Origin: Petunia secreta
Taxonomy: Eukaryota; Streptophyta; Magnoliopsida; Solanales; Solanaceae
Assembly: GCA_029990175.1 (NCBI GenBank)
Contig: JARKIP010000011.1
Span: 22,418,001 to 22,482,000, forward strand
Direction: 5' to 3'
DNA length: 64,000 nt
Below are positions 47,611-57,813 of the stretch, in pieces (the first letter of the stretch is position 1; every line of letters begins with the position of its first letter). The translations under genes and the position numbers were made by a program. The notes under the pieces were generated by a model that was not told the DNA's origin, searched no databases, and saw only the letters and a list, made by a program, of their open reading frames with translations.

Positions 47611-48381
47611 TGATGTAATATAAATTAGGCTTAGAACCCAACCATCAAGAGCCAAGCTTGAAGAACGCAAAGGACGGGAGGTTAAGAGCTTCAGAGAAGA
47701 GTTGAAGATGTGTAGCTACTGCTATAGGGAAGGCGGACCTCCTAGGTTTGGAGGAGGGGCACCTCAAGCCATTCCATACATGAAGGGAGCAAGGCTTCAG
47801 TGTGGGAGGACCTCCCAGGTTTGAGGGAGGAGCGCCCAAGAAGACCTCCCAGGTTTGAGGGAGGGGCGCCCAAAATCAAGGCGTGCTGAAGAACAGGCAA
47901 GGCCCGCCTCCAATTCGAGGAGGGGCGCCTCCACTGAATCAGCCTTGACGGGATTTCCCTTATTTTTAATGTGTAATTCCTACTTTAGCCCTACGTAGCT
48001 TATATTGTTTAAACCCACTTTAGGGTTATTTTAGACCTTTCATTATGCATAGATGAAGACTATAAAAGTCTTCATTAGGCTTTTGTTTCATTTTTAGAAA
48101 ACCTTGAATATAGAATGATGTATTATTTGAGTGAATCTCAATGAAGAACCTGTGAGCAGGCATGATTTCACTTGGTCGAATCTAAGTTGAACATCGAACC
48201 TCTTTGATCATTCCATTTGAAAGAGCCATTTCCTCTTGAGGGTAGTTGCGTAGTATAGGTGATTCTTGACATTCACCAGGGGTGTATCGAAACATCGTTC
48301 TTCGTTGCTACCTCGTAAGTTGTTTAAGTTGCGTCTCACTTTTATCGTTACTTTTATCGCTTTCGTGTTTACATTGCATCA
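47611..48381 (+). repeat. 5' LTR of the nested element (771 bp)
   Basis: Ends TG...CA. The region 47730-47940 holds four to five GC-rich, self-complementary modules of the form GGAGGACCTCCCAGGTTTGA followed by GGGAGGGGCGCC. It matches the 3' LTR at 51501-52272 with only scattered differences. Confidence 0.9.
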
Positions 48382-48382
48382 G

Positions 48383-48399
48383 TTGGTATAAGAGCACAG
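48383..48399 (+). other. Primer-binding site of the nested element
   Basis: TTGGTATAAGAGCACAG starts two bases after the LTR. It resembles the initiator methionine tRNA binding site TGGTATCAGAGC, with one change in the core. Confidence 0.8.
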
Positions 48400-49310
48400 C
48401 TAGATTTCGTTCTTACGAATCCTCGTTCTTGTTCTTGTTGTTATTGTGTTCTTGTTCTTGAAGAAAAAAAGAAAACAAAAAAAATTAAAAAAGTTGAAAA
48501 CTTGAAAATATTCCTAGATCGGGTTGGATTTGAATCCCCAAGTGTTAAAAAATATTGTAGATTGTTCCATTATGTATTCTCATTGATTTGATGCCCTCAT
48601 AACATGTTTTGGTGTTGCGATTCAAAAATTCGAAAATCAAATCTCAAAATTTTGAAAACCTTTGAAAATCGCTTCGAACTTGAATCGGTGTTTGTTGTTG
48701 TTGTTTGGGGTTGAAAAACCATTGGGTATTGTTTATAATAGTTGAATACACTATTGGTATCGTTGGTTTTGAGAAACGGGTGAAATCGCACCAAAACTTC
48801 GTTGTTGAAAAGTTGTTGGTGCAGCGCTGGGAGGGGCGCCCAAATTTCAGGGAGGACCTCCTCCGCTGGACATCCTCAATGGTCATTTTTTACTAGTATG
48901 GGCGGAGCGCCCAGAATTGAGGAAGAGGCACCTCCACTGTTTCAGTTTTGGGGTAGTTCTTTTTCCTAGGCTTTCACTTGTTCTTTGGCTCCGGGCTTCT
49001 TGGTTAGTGTTTCTAGGGTAATTGGCCTACTCGAAAGACACTAACTCTTGAGCGTATTAGGACATTCATGGGTAGAGGAGATTAGAATTCAAAGAAGACT
49101 CGTAGAACTTTTTTGCTTCAAGTGCTCACTCATATAGCCGTTCGTCCATACAGTCACATCAATTCCACTCTCCCCAGAGAATATTTGGTTATTGTGAACT
49201 TGATTGGTTATTGAGGAGGTTGTTCAACTACGAGGAAGCTTTTGGAATCAAGCTTGAGTGATCCTACCCACTAACTTGAGTGTACCCGAGTGACATTCAA
49301 ATGAGAGGGA
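48400..49310 (+). other. Leader of the nested element
   Basis: Non-coding leader between primer site and first ORF. It contains one further copy of the GC-rich hairpin module (about 48825-48950). It is homologous to the leader of the older element (about 46600-47200), which also has a GC-rich module at 46995-47075. Confidence 0.6.
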
Positions 49311-49508
49311 GTGCGTGAGTACATGGCCGAAGACGTTGACGACACCATTAAGGCCCCGACAAGAATCTTCCCACTCTCTTGGCCGAGAGCAATAAATGCG
49401 AGGCTTGAGAGCCTTGAAAGAGAAGAGATCCCAAGTGTTTTAAAAGATGCCGGAGAAGGCACTTGTGATAGTGAGTTGGGCACTCCCCAACCGTTGGGCA
49501 TTCCCTAA
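49311..49508 (+). CDS. Short gag-like leader ORF of the nested element
   Basis: A 65-codon plus-strand ORF starting MREYMAEDVDD, with RIFPLSWPRAINARLESLE. The shape (acidic start, then a basic helix) resembles the first residues of some gypsy gag proteins, but there is no zinc knuckle and the ORF ends within 200 bases. It is probably what remains of gag after an internal deletion. Weakly supported. Confidence 0.35.
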   Translation: MREYMAEDVDDTIKAPTRIFPLSWPRAINARLESLEREEIPSVLKDAGEGTCDSELGTPQPLGIP

Positions 49509-49518
49509 GGTCTAGCCC

Positions 49519-50907
49519 GTGAAGATTGGGCGTTGGGCTTTCCCCACAACCTTGGGCAATCCCCAAGGTGATGAATTGAAACAAGTAAAGAGTCACTCTA
49601 CTCCAAATGAAGACAATCTTGAGTCTCATTCCATTGTACTTGAACATGAGAGACAAAAGAAAGAGAGGTGTGAGGGAGTGAGCGGTGAAAATCCTAGAGA
49701 GGAAAAAGGAGAGGAAGTGAGGAGTGATGTGAGTGGATTGTCACCCAAATCTACACTTGGCCTTGAGGGAAAAATGAAAGAAAGGAGAGGAGAGGAAAGA
49801 CAAAATGAGAGTGAGGACACCATTCGCTCTAACCATATTTTATCTTCTTCTTCTTCTTGCTATAGCTTTTGTATAGGTATTCTTAGAGGCAAGCTAATGG
49901 AACCTCAACCATATGCTTTGGAAGGAAGGCTAGGAAATAAATATATTCATTGTGAGCTTCATGAAGAGGAGGTTGAACTTAATACTTCAAGTGTTATGAG
50001 TGCTCAAAGAAGCAACTCTAGTGTAAGTGTTACTTCACCTTTTCATGAACTTGCTAATCCCCTATCTTGTGAAGACTCAATGCTAGTTGGTGCTTGTAAT
50101 GCATTTATTGAATTTGAAACTAGTGAAGAGTCTAATGGTCGACTTGTGTGTGCATGTGAACCACTAGTTGAGGGCGTTGAAAAGATACATCATGATGTGA
50201 GTCCAATATTTAAAGAACCTCTCTTTAGTGATGAAGTGGTAATTGACGTTGCTTGTGACCCTTGTTATGACACCCCACCCATATTTGATAAAGGGGAAGA
50301 TGAGTTATTTGACTCCACCTTTGTTGATATAATTGATTTTGGTAGATTTGTGTGTCGTAGTAAGGATGGTAGTAGCCTTGAGGAGTCCCTAGTGGATGAG
50401 ATAGATCAGATTATATTCGATAACTCCTCAAGTGTGGGTGATGAACCTAGTTATGATACTTCACCTTTGCTTGACCTTGAGAATGGGATGCGTACTTTTA
50501 CTAATCCTTTGTTTGAGGGCATCTTTATTTGTGGTGTTGAGTTGTGTCAAACTAGAGTTGGGAATGAGTTGGAACCTCCGTGGTGTGAGGGATTTGATCC
50601 CATAGACAACTCTTTGTTTGAAGCTTCGAGTGAGGTAGATGATTCTTCTAGTGGCCCTACTCTTGTTGGTTTGGGTTATGATGATGAAGAGACCATTATT
50701 AATGCCTTCCTTGAGAGTTTACCTAGTGAGAGGTGTTGTCTTAAGGATGAACTTGGAGGTGAGGAGGTATCTCTTAGTGTGAGTATGAGAGCTTTTAAGA
50801 AGGGGACTAGAATAATTGATGCTAGTGGTAGAATGAACTACTTGGCCTACTCCATCCCACATGTTGATCACACTTTGAGAATTGAGCATGCCAAAGCCAT
50901 TGTGTAA
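49519..50907 (+). CDS. Unidentified 462-aa ORF of the nested LTR element
   Basis: Uninterrupted plus-strand ORF starting MKIGRWAFPTTLGNPQGDE and ending at the TAA/stop at 50905-50907. I do not recognise the protein. Visible: a Lys/Glu/Arg-rich charged N-terminal third (KERCEGVSGENPREEKGEE), a Ser-rich stretch, then an acidic, Cys- and Phe-containing C-terminal half with repeated words (CDPCYDTPPIFD, FTNPLFEG, VGNELEPPW). There is no transmembrane segment, zinc knuckle or RT motif. A decayed homologue lies in the older element (53655-54670 plus 61684-62100), with shared CYDTPPIFD, RVGNELEPPW and SCRLNYFTCSIPSID-like segments. Conservation between the two copies suggests that the ORF belongs to the element family, not that it was captured once. 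It occupies the place where pol would be. Confidence 0.6.
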   Translation: MKIGRWAFPTTLGNPQGDELKQVKSHSTPNEDNLESHSIVLEHERQKKERCEGVSGENPREEKGEEVRSDVSGLSPKSTLGLEGKMKERRGEERQNESEDTIRSNHILSSSSSCYSFCIGILRGKLMEPQPYALEGRLGNKYIHCELHEEEVELNTSSVMSAQRSNSSVSVTSPFHELANPLSCEDSMLVGACNAFIEFETSEESNGRLVCACEPLVEGVEKIHHDVSPIFKEPLFSDEVVIDVACDPCYDTPPIFDKGEDELFDSTFVDIIDFGRFVCRSKDGSSLEESLVDEIDQIIFDNSSSVGDEPSYDTSPLLDLENGMRTFTNPLFEGIFICGVELCQTRVGNELEPPWCEGFDPIDNSLFEASSEVDDSSSGPTLVGLGYDDEETIINAFLESLPSERCCLKDELGGEEVSLSVSMRAFKKGTRIIDASGRMNYLAYSIPHVDHTLRIEHAKAIV

Positions 50908-50930
50908 CTTGGTGATAAGATTGCATTGGA

Positions 50931-51434
50931 GGCTTGGTATGTTGGTCATGAGCTTAGGGGTCATGGGGAATTTGATTGCTTAATCTTGAATGTTCAATGT
51001 CCTATTGAGATCTTTGCTTATTATGGTTGTGAGTGATTGTCATTGTTGAGCCAAGAACTTATTGTTTCCTTTTGGAGACATAAATTTTTTTATTAGTATT
51101 GATACTCGTCTCTATCACAAGAGTGAATTTTCCATATCACTTATACTCACTCTTGTTGGACTTGCCTACTCGTGTAGCGGGAAGTCTTGGAGTGTTAATC
51201 ATGAACTTAGGGATCGTAGGGATTTTGATAGCTTGATCTTGCATATGCCATGCACTATTAATCTCTTTGTTTGTTCTTGTGTTGGGTGCACTTCTTTGAT
51301 AACCAAGTATGTGTTGTTTCCTTTGGGAACATTAAATTTTTCCATTGATATTGATACTTGGTTGTACCATAAAAGTGTGTTTTCCCACATTTTTTGCACA
51401 AATCTACTCTAGTAGTAGGAAATTTTTTGTTGTG
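50931..51434 (+). repeat. 252-bp tandem repeat after the unidentified ORF
   Basis: Two diverged copies, 50931-51182 and 51183-51434, each translating (with stops in the first) to a common pattern: HELR...FD.LIL...C.I.LF, then a Cys-containing stretch, then a FFI/FSI..DT.LYHKS.FS segment. The period is 84 codons. The older element has the same segment once, at about 61930-62170. Confidence 0.7.
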
Positions 51435-51500
51435 ATTGTCTTTGGATGTAGGCTTTGATGGTTTGATTTCGAGGACGAAATCCTTTCAAGAAGGGGAGGA

Positions 51501-52272
51501 TGATACAATATAAATTGAGCTTAGAACCCAACCATCAAGAGCCAATCTTGAAGAACGAAAAGGACAGGAGGTCAAGAGCTTCGAAGAAGAGTTGAAGACG
51601 TGTAGCTAATGCTATAGGGAAGGCGGACCTCCCAGGTTTGGAGGAGGGGCGCCTCAAGCCATTCCATGCATGAAGGGAGCAAGGCTTCAGCGTGGGAGGA
51701 CCTCCCAGGTTTGAGGGAGGAGTGCCCGGGAGGACCTTCCAGGTTTGAGGGAGGGGCGCCCAAAATCAAGGCGTGCTGAAGAAAAGGCAAGGCCCGCCTC
51801 CGATTTGAGGAGGGGCGCCTCCACTGAATCAGCCTTTACGGGATTTCCCTTATTTTTTATGTGTAATTCCTACTTTAGCCCTACGTGGCTTATATTGTTT
51901 AAACCCACTTTCGGGGTATTTTAAACCTTTCATTATGCATAGATGAAGACTATAAAAGTCTTCCTTAGTCTTTCATTTTATTTTTAGAAAACCTTGAATA
52001 TAAAATTATGTATCATTTGAGTGAATCTCAATGAAGAACCCGTGAGCGGGCATGATTTCACTTGGTCGAATTCAAGTTGAACATGAAACCTCTTTGATCA
52101 TTCTATTTGCAAGAGCCACGTGCCTCTTGAGGGTAGTTGTGTAGTATAGGTGATTCTTGACATTCACCCGGGGTGTATCGAAACATCGGTCTTCGCTGCT
52201 ACCTCGTAAGTTGTTTAAGTTGCGTCTCACTTTTATCGTTACTTTTTTCGCTTTTGTGTTTACATTGCATCA
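51501..52272 (+). repeat. 3' LTR of the nested element (772 bp)
   Basis: Preceded by the polypurine tract AAGAAGGGGAGGA (51488-51500), which sets its start. Matches the 5' LTR throughout; differences include TGATAC for TGATGT at the start. Confidence 0.92.
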
Positions 52273-55200
52273 CTCATGAAGACTATGAAGCTTGTGAAGA
52301 TGAATGTGAAGACTTTTATGCTTCTTGTCCAGAAGTCGAAGATGGCTACGCTTCAAGGTTTGATGTTCATACTTACTCTTCTTGTGATGAATTTGAATAT
52401 GAAAATAGTGACATAAAGAATGTTGATGAAGAATGTTATAAAGATTATTCATGTGCATCTTCTTCTCTTTTTGTTGCTCCAAATACACAAATGAGTAGTA
52501 GAGGCACTTCCATTAGTTTGGGAGGAGGTGGTAGTTGTTCCATGGAAAAGGAAAGGTTTACATCTTCCACTTGTACTAAAGGGCTCAATGCTCCTTATTC
52601 CCATGTAAAGGTGACTTGAGACATGGGGTTTCTCTCTCTCAAAAGACTTGTATTGTTCTATCAATGTCGTGAGGGGTATGGGTAGTTGTAGTAGCAGTGG
52701 TGCTATTGGCTATGGAACCAAGGCTATGGGAGAGAGTTTCCACCACACTCCTACCCCTAGGAGAAATTCTTGTGGGTTCCATGGTGAGACTCCTTCCTCG
52801 ACTTTCAACAACATATCTAATGTTGGAAGAGTGACGGGAAGTGGAAGTTACTCTAGCAATATTGCTAGGAGAGGAGGGATAAAGAAGTCCCAAGTTGATG
52901 GTGTTGCTACTCTTAGGCATTCAAGTCTTTGCATGGATGTATATCTACAATACTTGGATAGGCGTGGGTTCATTATTGAGGCAAATGAGTATAAGGGAAA
53001 CTTGCTCAAAATTAGGGAAACCGATGCCAATTGCATTAGCACCTCTTTGATTGATAGACTAAGGATACCATGCCGTGAGCTAGAACATCCTTATAAGTAT
53101 AATGGAGTGTGGGTTTCTAAGGAAGCTCGGGTGCTCATATCTCATGAGAATTATGAGTGATTTATTTGGTGTGATATGCATCCCATGCGGCATAGTGATA
53201 TATGGCTACGTGAGCCATGGTTGAATGATAAGAGGGTGCGATATAATATTAGGAATGATGCGTATTTTGTGGGCATAGGTCAAAAAGTCTATGACTTTAC
53301 ACCTTGCCGGGCAAGAGACAAGTTGCTTATTAGTGCACATTCTTTGGCTATTCAAAAGAGCAAGGAGCGAGAACTTCATTCCATGGTTGAAATGGTGCAA
53401 GTAAAGGGTTGACAAGTGTCAACAAGGTGATCCCGAAACCACAAGATTCAAAATCAAGTGGTTCATCAAAGAAGAAGGAGACATCAAGTGATGAGTCTCT
53501 AAGTCCTAGATTCCGGGTTGATGTATAGAGTCCACCTACTCCGGTTATGGGTATTGTTGGGCCTCGTCCCAACTCGCTCAAATATGAGAGACAAAAGGTT
53601 GAGAGGAGTAAGGGAGTGACCGATGACCACTCTCGAGTGGGAAAATGAGAGGTTGTGTTGAGTGATGTGAGTGAGTTGTCACCACCCAAATCTACACCCG
53701 ACCTTGAAAGAAAAATGAGGGAGAAGAGAGAGGGAAAAAGAATCATGGAGAGTGAGGGCACCCCTTATCCTAACCTTAACTCTTTATCTTTTTCTTTTAT
53801 TTGTTTGAATTCTTGTGTAGGTATTCTTCGAGGCAAACCGATGGATCCTCAATCATGTTCCAAAGTGGGAAGGCAAGGTGAAGAAGATTTCCATTGTAAA
53901 CTACAAGGTGGAGGGACTAGCCATGATACTTCAAGTGCTTTGAGAGATCAAGATGGCAACTCAAGTGTAAGTGTTAGTTCTTCTTTCCATGAGCATGTTA
54001 CTTCCTTGTCTTGTAATAGTGTTTGTGAAAACTCCATACTAGTTGATGATTTGTATGATTACAATTTGTTTGCAACTAGTGTAGAGTCTATTGGTCAACT
54101 TGTGAGTGCATGTGAACCACTAGTTGAGAAGGTTGATAAGCCACATCATGATGTGATCTCGGTATTCAATGCACCTCTCGTTAGTGAAAGAATAGTAGTT
54201 GACCTTGTTTGTGAACCTTGTTATGACACACCACCCATATTTGATAGAAAAGAAGATGAGTTGAATGAATATCCTAACCCTTTGATTGCTTATTTGATAA
54301 TGGTGGTCTTATGTGACGTAGTGAGGGTGATCATAACCTAGAGGAGTCTCTAGTGTATGAGATGGATAGGATTGTGTTTGATGACTCCTTTAGTGTATAT
54401 GTTGTATCTAGTTTGGATACTTCACCCTTGTTAGTTGGTGATCTTGAGAAGTGTGCCTATACTAATCCTTTGTTTGAGGGCAACTTCAATAGAGGTGGTG
54501 AGTTGTATCAAACTAGAGTAGGGAATGAGTTAGAACCTCCATGGATTGGAAAGCTTAACTCTATTGATAATCCATTGTTTGAAACTCCAAGTGAGATGAG
54601 AGACATTCGTCTTGACTGTGATGGTCCCTCTTCTAGTAGTCCTAATCTTGATTGTGTGGGCTATAATGATTGTTGCACTTGGTGCACCTATGTAAGACAC
54701 TAGAGGGGGTGAATAGTGTCCTTACCCAATTCTTAACTTCCTAAAAACTTGCTATTAACTTTTATCGCCTAACTTACAAAGAACCAGATTCCCTGCAAGT
54801 TTCACCTATCTCTGAACCTTAAACACAATGCAAAAACGTAAAGAACACAGAGATTTTTACGTGGAAAAATCCTTGCTCAAGGGATCAAAAACCACGACCC
54901 AAACTCTTGGGATTTCAACCTTCCACTAAAGGAAAACCGAGCATGTTTTAGACTACAACATAATGTAATCAAGGAACTAGACCTCCCTAGTACCTAGAAC
55001 CTTTCAAGCCACACGTTAGCTTGTCAGGTTGACTCTACTTCACCAAAGAGTAACCTCTACTAAATGCTTCTTAACAAGCTGATAGATTACAACTCGATGG
55101 TAAATGTGATGTCTCCGATTGTTTACGGTAGACTTCCAAAATAACGTCTTCGATTGTATGCGGTCTTCATAAATAAACGACTTCGGTTGTTACCAATAGA

Positions 55201-57047
55201 CTTGATGTTGGTACTTGTAAAATAAATAGTAGAATAGCCTGCAAAATAAAGTTTTCATTAGATGCATATAAACAGGAAAATATCAAAGATACATGAGATA
55301 TAAAGTGAGAGTTTAAGCTGTCCGGCTTATGTTTTGTGAAGCCATAAAGAGTTTGAGTATTGTCCTTGAGCAAAACTGGAGTTAATGCTTAATTCCTGCA
55401 AAGTGTAAAGTAAAGTTGTCAATAAAGCGATAAAGTTTTGATTATGCCAAAGCAAAAATAGTAGAGAGAAATAAAATTATTTTGCGTATGCGATGAATCA
55501 GATAACGCTTCCAATCTCGGTCAGTTATCTTGGCAACATTGTCCAATGTGTATGGAAAATAATCTCCGAGGAATTGATGGTTGCTAGTTTTCCTCGTTTT
55601 GTTGGTTTGAGAATTCATGCACTCAAAGAAAGATTGTTAGTTTTGGGAGGGAGGGGGGAGCGTTTGATTTGCGCTGACTTGGTCTTGAACTTGCGGCTCC
55701 TGCTGCTTCCTTGTCGTCCTCGGACTTGCATTTGCAAATCATGTTCAAAAACTTGGCTCATGAACTCAATAGCTAGATGTTTTGAAAAATAGAGGCAATT
55801 TAAAATAATTTAATGCAATATAGCAAGTAAAACAAGCATGCAAATGAAATCAAAAATGCATTTTGAAAATTTTGCCTTGACTTAAACTTGTAACATATCT
55901 TAAAACAAATTGAACATCCTTTGTCTTAGACTATGCACTGTTCGCTTAGCCAATTCTCGAGATCTTGCTAATTCATCTTTTGATAATCGACGGTGCTTCT
56001 TGCAAAATTTTGTCCCAGTTATTATCTTTCGCATCTCCAACTCGTTTTGCAAAAATTGCCCCAGTTGTGAAATCCGATGCTTCAAATTGCTTTGTAAAGC
56101 TGCCCCAATTGTGAATTCCGATACTTCAAATTGCTTTGTAAAAGCTGCCCAGTTGAAGTTCTAACAATACTGATATCCAAAAGTGCAAAAGACAATTTTC
56201 CAGCGCATCATTCTCAAATTTTTCAGTTGTTTCGTTATGTCACAAGCAAAGTCTTGGCAGGTTTACCAATTTTAATTTTAAAAGATGAATAAATATAATC
56301 GAAAGCGTCAATAATACAATAAGAATTTTTATTTCAACTTTCATAAAATTTAAAAAAAAAGAGTTGATTTACATAATCATAAGCTTTAAAGTACAATGCA
56401 ATTCAGCGCCTCAATCTGAATTAAAATTGAAAAAAAAAATGCTACTAAGTTCAATCGCCAAGTTCTTTTCAAACAACGCCACTAGAATCTGGTACTGCAT
56501 TGTTCACGAGCTAGAGCGTCTACTGTCAATCAGATCTTGAATCTCTTGCATGGTGAATGGTCACCCAATTTACAAATCAAACTCCTGCTAGAGAAATAAA
56601 CAAAACAAAGCAAGGTAAGTCTTGAATAAAGCATTTTGAGCAAATAAAGCAAGGCAAGCAATTAACATGTGACAATCACAAGTAGTTGAGCGTAAATAAA
56701 TATGCAAACACGTCCTATACTGTAAGGTGCCTCTTTGTGCTAGAGGTAAGTCTAATCGCGCAAACATGTGATAATGAAAAGTAGTCCAAGCCAGTTTTGC
56801 AATAATCGGATTTAGAATAAGTGACAATAACAGTAATAATAATTTTTTCTTTCATTATAACTTGCTTTTGAGTACATCATAATTTAAATACATCATTTTG
56901 AGTACAATGAAAATATAAATAACTGCTATAACTACACTGCATCAGGCTCGAAGAGGCAATGGAACTGAAGTGCGGACCTGTTTCGATCAATCCTTGTTTA
57001 CACAGTCTACGTAATTTCTGACATCTGGTCCCAAATGTGGTTTACTC

Positions 57048-57048
<1 letters not shown>

Positions 57049-57087
<39 letters not shown>
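57049..57087 (+). repeat. Poly(A) run of 39 bases
   Basis: Uninterrupted A run, following ACTCC and followed by CTTGCTCG. It lies in the non-coding leader of the minus-strand Ogre-like fragment, where it would read as poly(T) in the element's sense. Confidence 0.95.
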
Positions 57088-57089
<2 letters not shown>

Positions 57090-57793
57090 TGCTCGAATTA
57101 GACATCACTCAAATAAATCAAATGTCTTATTGTCCTTTTGACGTCTCTTGCCCCTAGCTTGTTATCTTCTTGCAAGGATCTCCATAATTCAATCTGATGA
57201 TAATTTGAATACATCTTGAATTCAAGTGTCTTCTAGTCTACAAATTAATAAAAGTATTCTAAATATATTTAACTGCAAAACTTGGCTTGGACTGGAAGTT
57301 CCGTTATCACATAAACACATAATATGCACTGTTGTTGGGTTTAAAACTCGTCAACGAAAAAATGCGGTTTTCCTAACTATGGAGGCGGTACCAAGGACCG
57401 GGTCCAATCTAAGGTTTATGCATGCATATTCCTAACGGAAACTCTAGAGTGGGTTTACTAGACACAAGGTTGTTTTGAGTGGCAAGCGGTCACGCAATAG
57501 TAAAACTATCCGCTCACCCCGCAGGTACGCGCACTCTTTCTTAAAGGGTTTTTTGTGAGTTGCGGGTATATATGCATACACCTCGCGGATATAAGTAACA
57601 ATGAAGAAGCTCCCAGGAGTGGGGGGAAATATGAATGGAATGCCAGTTTATATGTGCACAAATAAAAGTGTAGTGACATGCTTTCAGTGACAAATAATTT
57701 CAAATAATCAAATTAACTAAACATCCTATTTTGCAAATAATAAACAAATAAAGAGCTATCTTGTGAAAACCTTGCGGTTAGAACCTTAAGGTA

Positions 57794-57810
57794 TCCCAGC
57801 AGAGTCGCCA
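57794..57810 (-). other. Primer-binding site, tRNA-Arg type
   Basis: On the minus strand: TGGCGACTCTGCTGGGA, the arginine-tRNA-type primer site known from Tat/Ogre elements. It lies three bases from the LTR end (57814). A related but shorter word (TGGCGACTCC) recurs inside the LTR at about 57903-57912. Confidence 0.8.
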
Positions 57811-57813
57811 CGC

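Larger units (their letters stand above)
47611..52272 (+). mobile_element. Younger non-autonomous LTR retrotransposon nested in its own relative (4.66 kb)
   Basis: LTRs at 47611-48381 and 51501-52272 (771 and 772 bp) are highly similar. They start TGAT(G/A)(T/C)AATATAAATT and end TTTACATTGCATCA. The 5-bp duplication CTCAT flanks the element (47606-47610 and 52273-52277). A primer-binding site follows the 5' LTR and a polypurine tract precedes the 3' LTR, so the element is structurally complete. The interior has no protease, RT or integrase: only a short gag-like ORF (49311-49508) and the unidentified 462-aa ORF. It fits the LARD/non-autonomous class. Confidence 0.92.
47488..53412 (+). pseudogene. 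Gag/protease-region ORF of the old element, split by the nested element
   Basis: The ATG at 47488 opens an Asp/Gly/Tyr-rich frame (MWDDDCGVYDSFGDDGYCYD) that reaches the nested element at 47610 and continues in frame at 52278 with acidic residues (EDYEACEDECEDFY). It stops at 52617-52619 (TGA). Degenerate frames (52648-53160 and 53161-53412, the latter after another TGA) encode STSLIDRL, then CDMHPMRHSDIWLREPWLNDKRVRY. This layout matches the gypsy protease and protease-RT linker, in which family members read as CDxxPM(D/H)xxHxLLGRPWxxDR. The catalytic triplet is not recognisable. No RT, RNase H or integrase follows, so the element could only have moved with help from another. Confidence 0.65.
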
